In this document: one piece after another, positions 59,699-64,000 of the stretch | How the letters are laid out: each line of letters starts with the position of its first letter | Numbering within the stretch: position 1 is the stretch's first letter | DNA from: Lucifuga dentata | Taxonomy: Eukaryota > Chordata > Actinopteri > Ophidiiformes > Bythitidae | DNA length: 64,000 nt | Direction of reading: 5' to 3' | NCBI GenBank assembly: GCA_014773175.1 | Contig: VXCM01001433.1 | Span: 1-64,000 of the forward strand | Notes under the pieces: generated by a model | Told to the model about the DNA's origin: nothing | The model's input: only the letters and a program-made list of their open reading frames with translations | Databases searched by the model: none | Made by a program: the position numbers and the translations under genes

Positions 59699-60269
59699 GG
59701 AATGACAGTCACGAAGAACTATTTAATCACGACACTGCATCTATATCAACACACCATCTGCTGAATACACAATGAGAAAAGTAGTGACTCATTGCTCGCC
59801 AGAGAACATTCAACTTTAAGGTTTAGAGGTAGACTCTGACAGAAGAGAGGACCATCTTACCTCACTGGCTATAGAGTCAAAGGTGCAGTAAGTTTGAAAA
59901 ATAGCAGTTGTGCTTAAAAACTAAAGAAGACTTCTTCTGTGGCTGATGTCCTGTGAAGAAGCATTCTGGGAAATATACAGTACTTCATATTTTTTGTTTT
60001 ACCCAATGTTACATAAGAAGATGGATATCAGTTTTATCTCTGCCCATTCAGCACTGAGGTGTTATAGCTCTGGGTCATGCTCAGGCTAGTTTAACACAAC
60101 ACTGGAAACAATGGAACAATTAAAATGAAACAAATGCCTTCAAACTACTAAGTGGTCTTATTTACATGCTGTATCTTGTGTAGGTGTCACATTTAGGGAG
60201 TTTTCACGCCTACTTTAGTTTGGTGCAGTCAGACTAGGATTCATCAGATGCTTTGAAAAAGGTTTTTTT
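59699..60269. other. gene-free stretch
   Basis: AT-rich DNA with no recognised feature. A T7 run at 60263-60269 marks the likely 3' border of the minus-strand L1. Confidence 0.5.
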
Positions 60270-61025
60270 AATCTCAAAATCTTTTTATTTAAATTTTAGC
60301 AGAGCAGAGCACATAAAGTACAGGTATACAATGCACAGCAAAAATCAACTCTCAAAGTATTTTACACAAATGAAACAGAAATCACAACACAAGNCCCCAC
60401 CCCCCAGTAGTCCATACGCATGGAAAAGCAGGCTGCCACAGTGTTTACAATATGTTTAGAACTATGTCACCTATTGCCAGGTTTAAAATGAAGTAATATA
60501 AAATAATAAAGCTAACCCAGAGGGACAATCAGAGCACTGCTAGTCAAGAGTTTGTAGGAAAATAGACTTTCATCATAGCTATATTTTCTGAAAATATTTC
60601 AAGAAAGGACCCCATATTTTCAGGAATTTTCCATCTGAATCACAAAGTGAGTATCTGATCTTCTCAAGGTTTAGACAGGACATGATTCCTTCCAACCACT
60701 GAGAGTGTGTGGGCGGGGCAATGTCTCTCCATCTCAACAAGACCGCACGTCTGGCCAAAAGAGAGGCAAAGTATAGAATGTGTTGTTTTTCTGTGGTCAA
60801 GCTTACATCTGTAGTGACTCCAAAAAGAGCAACCAAAGGGTCGGGTGCTAAGTCTGAGCTTAGAATCTGGGATAAAGTTTGAAAAACATCTTTCTAATAA
60901 TTTTCTAAACTAGGACATAACCAGTACATGTGGATAAGTGAAGCATCATCTCTTTTACATTTGTCACAACAGGGACTGACATCAGAGTATATATGAGAAA
61001 GCTCAAACATACCTAACACATGTTC
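60270..61025 (-). pseudogene. fossil of a teleost L1-type LINE (ORF2 C-terminus and 3' UTR)
   Basis: Minus-strand translation shows a CCHC-like motif (SPCCDKCKRDDASLIHMYW), then QILSSDLAPDPLVALFGV and FASLLARRAVLLRW ... LEKIRYSL, in the order found at the C-terminus of vertebrate L1 ORF2 proteins. A TAG at 60894-60896 interrupts it where a tryptophan codon (TGG) is likely ancestral. The open part runs to a stop at 60579. The 3' UTR (60270-60578) has a C-run at N 60394. Endonuclease and reverse transcriptase domains are absent, so the copy is dead. Confidence 0.8.
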
Positions 61026-62268
61026 AGATTGAGAAGGTTAGCATGTTATTGCACTGTTTCCCACACGTTGAAAATTTACTTGTGGCAGTGGGCAGTCATG
61101 CCATGTATCATAATTTGACTTTTAACATACACAACACCCATGATAGTGTATTAATCCTGATGCAGTGCTTTTAATGCTTTTACATAATTCTTAATAAATT
61201 ACACTGAAATAGTTTATTGTAAGTATAACAAATCTCTGTGAGTGTCGTGGATATACAGATATCGCTATTTTCATCTGAATGTGGATAAGATGGCAAACAA
61301 CCATATTTTCCAAGATACTGTGTTGATTTAAAAGTTACAGAAATCAAATTTTAAATAAAAGCCATCACACAATGCAGTTCGAGTTGCACTCACTTCTCAG
61401 CTTCATCGACAACTCAGAGAAACTGCTTTTCCCCCATTTCTTCTCTCCCTAAGTGTTAGCCTTTTTTGTCTTTAGAAACAATTATATCCTCATACTATCA
61501 TTTCCTGTTTCCCATAGGGAAAGAAATAGATGGGGATTGAAACAGTGCCGCTTTTCTGTGCTCAGCTGCATGAGGAGAGTGTGCATGTGGTGTGTGTCTG
61601 TGCATGCATATGGGGGAAGGAGGGTCTTAAGCATGCAGCACTCTGCCTTTGTGTGTGTAATTTTCAAGGATCACCAAATGGTTTAGAATTACATGTTTAA
61701 GGCAGCAAAAGCATGTGAGAGAGAGAGAGAGAGAGAGAGAATGACACTCCACGAGAACCGGCGCATAGGATGGGTTATGTTTTACTGCCTGAAAGAGGAA
61801 GTACTTGGTGATCACATCAAACCTTTATTCTTCAGTGTTGCAGTCACACTAAAAAAGCTCTTTCACCGCTGAAATGTATTTTACTATCACTGAACAAACA
61901 CTGACAGAGCACACATCACTTTTTCTTTCTTTGCTGCTGCGCTATTCATGTTATTTTCCTGTCACTTCCTGAAATTATCTGGATGCTGTCATCAGTGACA
62001 TGACAGATATAAGAATAACCTGCTCTATAACTGGATTAGGCATTAGTTTCTGCTACATTGAAATGTTAACTGTGGAGGAAAACGAGTCACATGACCAATA
62101 AAGATTAAAAATTTGCTACAGTTAGCCAATAATAAAAATTAGACCTGATCATTTGAAAAATTTAATCCATATGGTAGAGTTTCAGTACTGAAATTTACAA
62201 GATATCTAGAGTGTTTTACTTACAACAGCTAATTTAGGGAATTAGCCATTAGATGGTTAGTCATCTAA
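61026..62268. other. gene-free stretch
   Basis: GA microsatellite at 61717-61740; otherwise AT-rich, with no recognised element. Confidence 0.5.
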
Positions 62269-62510
62269 CCATCTATCCATTCACCCATCCATCTGTCTCT
62301 ACACCCACTTATCCTGTACAGGGTCACATTGGGACTAGAGCCTATTCCAGTGTTCATTCGGCAATCTGGGCATGTTGGGAGTCTACCACAGGGATAACAC
62401 TCATCCACACTATCATTCACATCATGCAAATTCCACACAGAAAGGCTCCAGCTGGATTCGAACCCATGACATTCTTGCTGTGACGTAATAGTGCCATTGT
62501 GCCACCCTGG
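62269..62510 (-). mobile_element. DANA-like tRNA-derived SINE with intact B box
   Basis: Reverse orientation: CATC-type tail (about 62269-62298), ACTTATCCTGTACAGGGTCA, CCTATTCCAGTGTTCATTCG, CAAATTCCACACAGAAAGG, then GGATTCGAACCC (62454-62465), whose complement GGGTTCGAATCC is a perfect RNA polymerase III B-box form, and the head complement GTGCCACCCTGG. It is the best-preserved promoter among the SINEs here. Confidence 0.85.
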
Positions 62511-64000
62511 ATAAAACTATGTACGGTATAAATATAAAAGGTGGGTTTCTAAATATTCATATCATTTTTAGTTAATCTGTCATCATGTCTGACTTCTGTA
62601 AGTTCCCCACTGCCCAAACCTGTCAAAACACTCATTAACCCCAAATTTATCACGACTTGAAACACAGACCACCCACTGAGTTTAAATATTTAAAAGACCA
62701 AGCTGAAATTTATAGATATAAATATTAGGCTGTATTAGGCTGTTTAGGCTATAGCCATAGAAATATTAGGCTGCATATTCCAATACATCAGTGAAGTGTT
62801 TGAAAAGGTTTTTGCAACTTTCATATCAAACTGTTTTAAGTCAAGTAATCTTTTGTATACTTTATCATACACTTACCTTTTTTTTTTTTAAATGAATAAA
62901 ACAATTTGAAATGTGAATCCCCATTCACTTCAGTGACAGAAAATTGTTAAAATAGCTTTCAAAGAGGCTCCATTTCATGCAGACTCAAGGTGAGGTAGTT
63001 GGCAGTTTGGATGGTTGTGATACACTGCAGCTCCAGACTTCTGTCATTTTATGAGACGTCTCCCAGGGAGCAAGTAGATTTAGAGGAGGGAGAGCTGCTC
63101 GCCAATCCTCAGAGCTCTCCTCACTTCTTTGATCACTAGTGTGTATTGTCTTCTGAAATGGCGTTAAAGGGAGCTGCCCATTCCAAAAGACAGTTCGCCA
63201 GTTTGAAAAACAGCCACACAAATTTAAGCGACGGTTTTGTGTAAAAGGTCTGTGACAGCTGTGCCTCCAAATCTCTCACCCTGTTAACTGTCACATAATG
63301 CTCCAGTGATGTACTACATCACATGCCCTGTACTCAATTGTTACCTATTGCTCTACAGTAACAATAGGGCTACTTCTCTTTAATATGCCACTCTCCTGCC
63401 AGAGTAAAATATGATGGGTGTTCTTTACAAGCACATACGCACATACACACATACATACCACGACTCCTGCCTGTAAGCGATACCTTAAGACTGTGTCAAC
63501 AAAGAATACAGAAATAGAAGAGGAAGATGGAAAAAAAACAGATGAAGGAAAAAACTGCCCTCATGAACACGGCAATTAATCAATTAGTCAGAGTGAATCA
63601 ATATTTCCCGCCCAGCTTGGCAGGCTGACAGCACTCAGGTGTAATTAAAACTGTAACTATTGACAAATCAAGATGGATGGAGCACTTCCTGTCTGTTCTG
63701 CTTAGCTCTGAGAGAGTGATCATCTGTGTGGCTCATACATATAGGGGATAGAAATGTCAGGGTGTGTGTGTGTTTGCATCCACACGTGTGTTCAAGTTTT
63801 TGCAAGACTGCATATCAGTTTGCCTGAGTTGAGGTCAAGCACAAGTAATGCTGTGGGTCAAAGCCCAGCATCCAAACATCCATCTCTCTCTCTGTCTGCT
63901 CCCATTATCAGCAGCCATTCCCATTAAGTTGACTGTTAAAGTGCTTAGTGGCTCAGTCATGTGAGAAGCGCATCCAAGCAGTTGATAATCAAGATGTTAA
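62511..64000. other. gene-free stretch
   Basis: Small ATTAGGCTGT repeats lie at about 62724-62775. Segment 63565-63690 is rich in TAATT cores and looks like non-coding sequence with constraint, which is only an impression. The minus-strand frame 62985-63221 is unrecognised. Confidence 0.5.

Overview
This is a gene-poor stretch of animal nuclear DNA, most likely from a teleost fish, probably intronic or intergenic. There is no bacterial gene density, no operon and no long conserved reading frame. The fish assignment rests on the repeats: SINEs with GGAT/CATC tails, a LINE tail encoding the RWFGHLIRMPP motif common in teleosts, a fossil of a teleost-type L1, several short hAT-like DNA transposons, a PIF/Harbinger element, and many CA/GT, CT/GA and GAAA microsatellites. 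Species cannot be read from the sequence. Family names come from remembered consensus sequences; target-site duplications and terminal repeats were read directly.

Layout. 1-13 kb: A-rich DNA with an L2-type LINE tail (1842-1935), poly-A tracts, a degenerate SINE (10393-10755), a GA/GT compound repeat (11661-11751) and a ~700-base pyrimidine tract (11907-12610). 13-28 kb: a 5'-truncated LINE with a perfect 13-base duplication (13312-13588), a fish dispersed repeat (17840-18090), tetranucleotide and alternating purine-pyrimidine repeats, an unclassified repeat (21074-21232) and a SINE (22973-23267). 28-43 kb: the transposon-rich core, with hAT-like elements at 28949-29390, 38616-39679 and 41298-42269, a TA-flanked Tigger-like MITE (32124-32624) and a TIR element with a nested hAT end (38254-38586). 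43-64 kb: a 152-base tandem duplication, a 79-base SINE fragment with a perfect 16-base duplication (51090-51168), a Harbinger MITE (53095-53830), two more SINEs, an AT-rich double hairpin and the L1 fossil (60270-61025).

No protein-coding gene can be called with confidence. A few short exon-like segments (3128-3153, 40197-40280, 47208-47286, 56957-57032, 59477-59608) have acceptable splice signals and an open frame, but windows of this size produce such segments by chance. Several AT-rich, TAAT-rich stretches resemble conserved non-coding elements, untestable without alignment. The assembly carries 17 single-base N gaps. Four are flanked by exact 63-66-base duplications and are almost certainly unmerged contig ends; most of the others lie in homopolymers or microsatellites. 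I found no convincing undescribed biological system.
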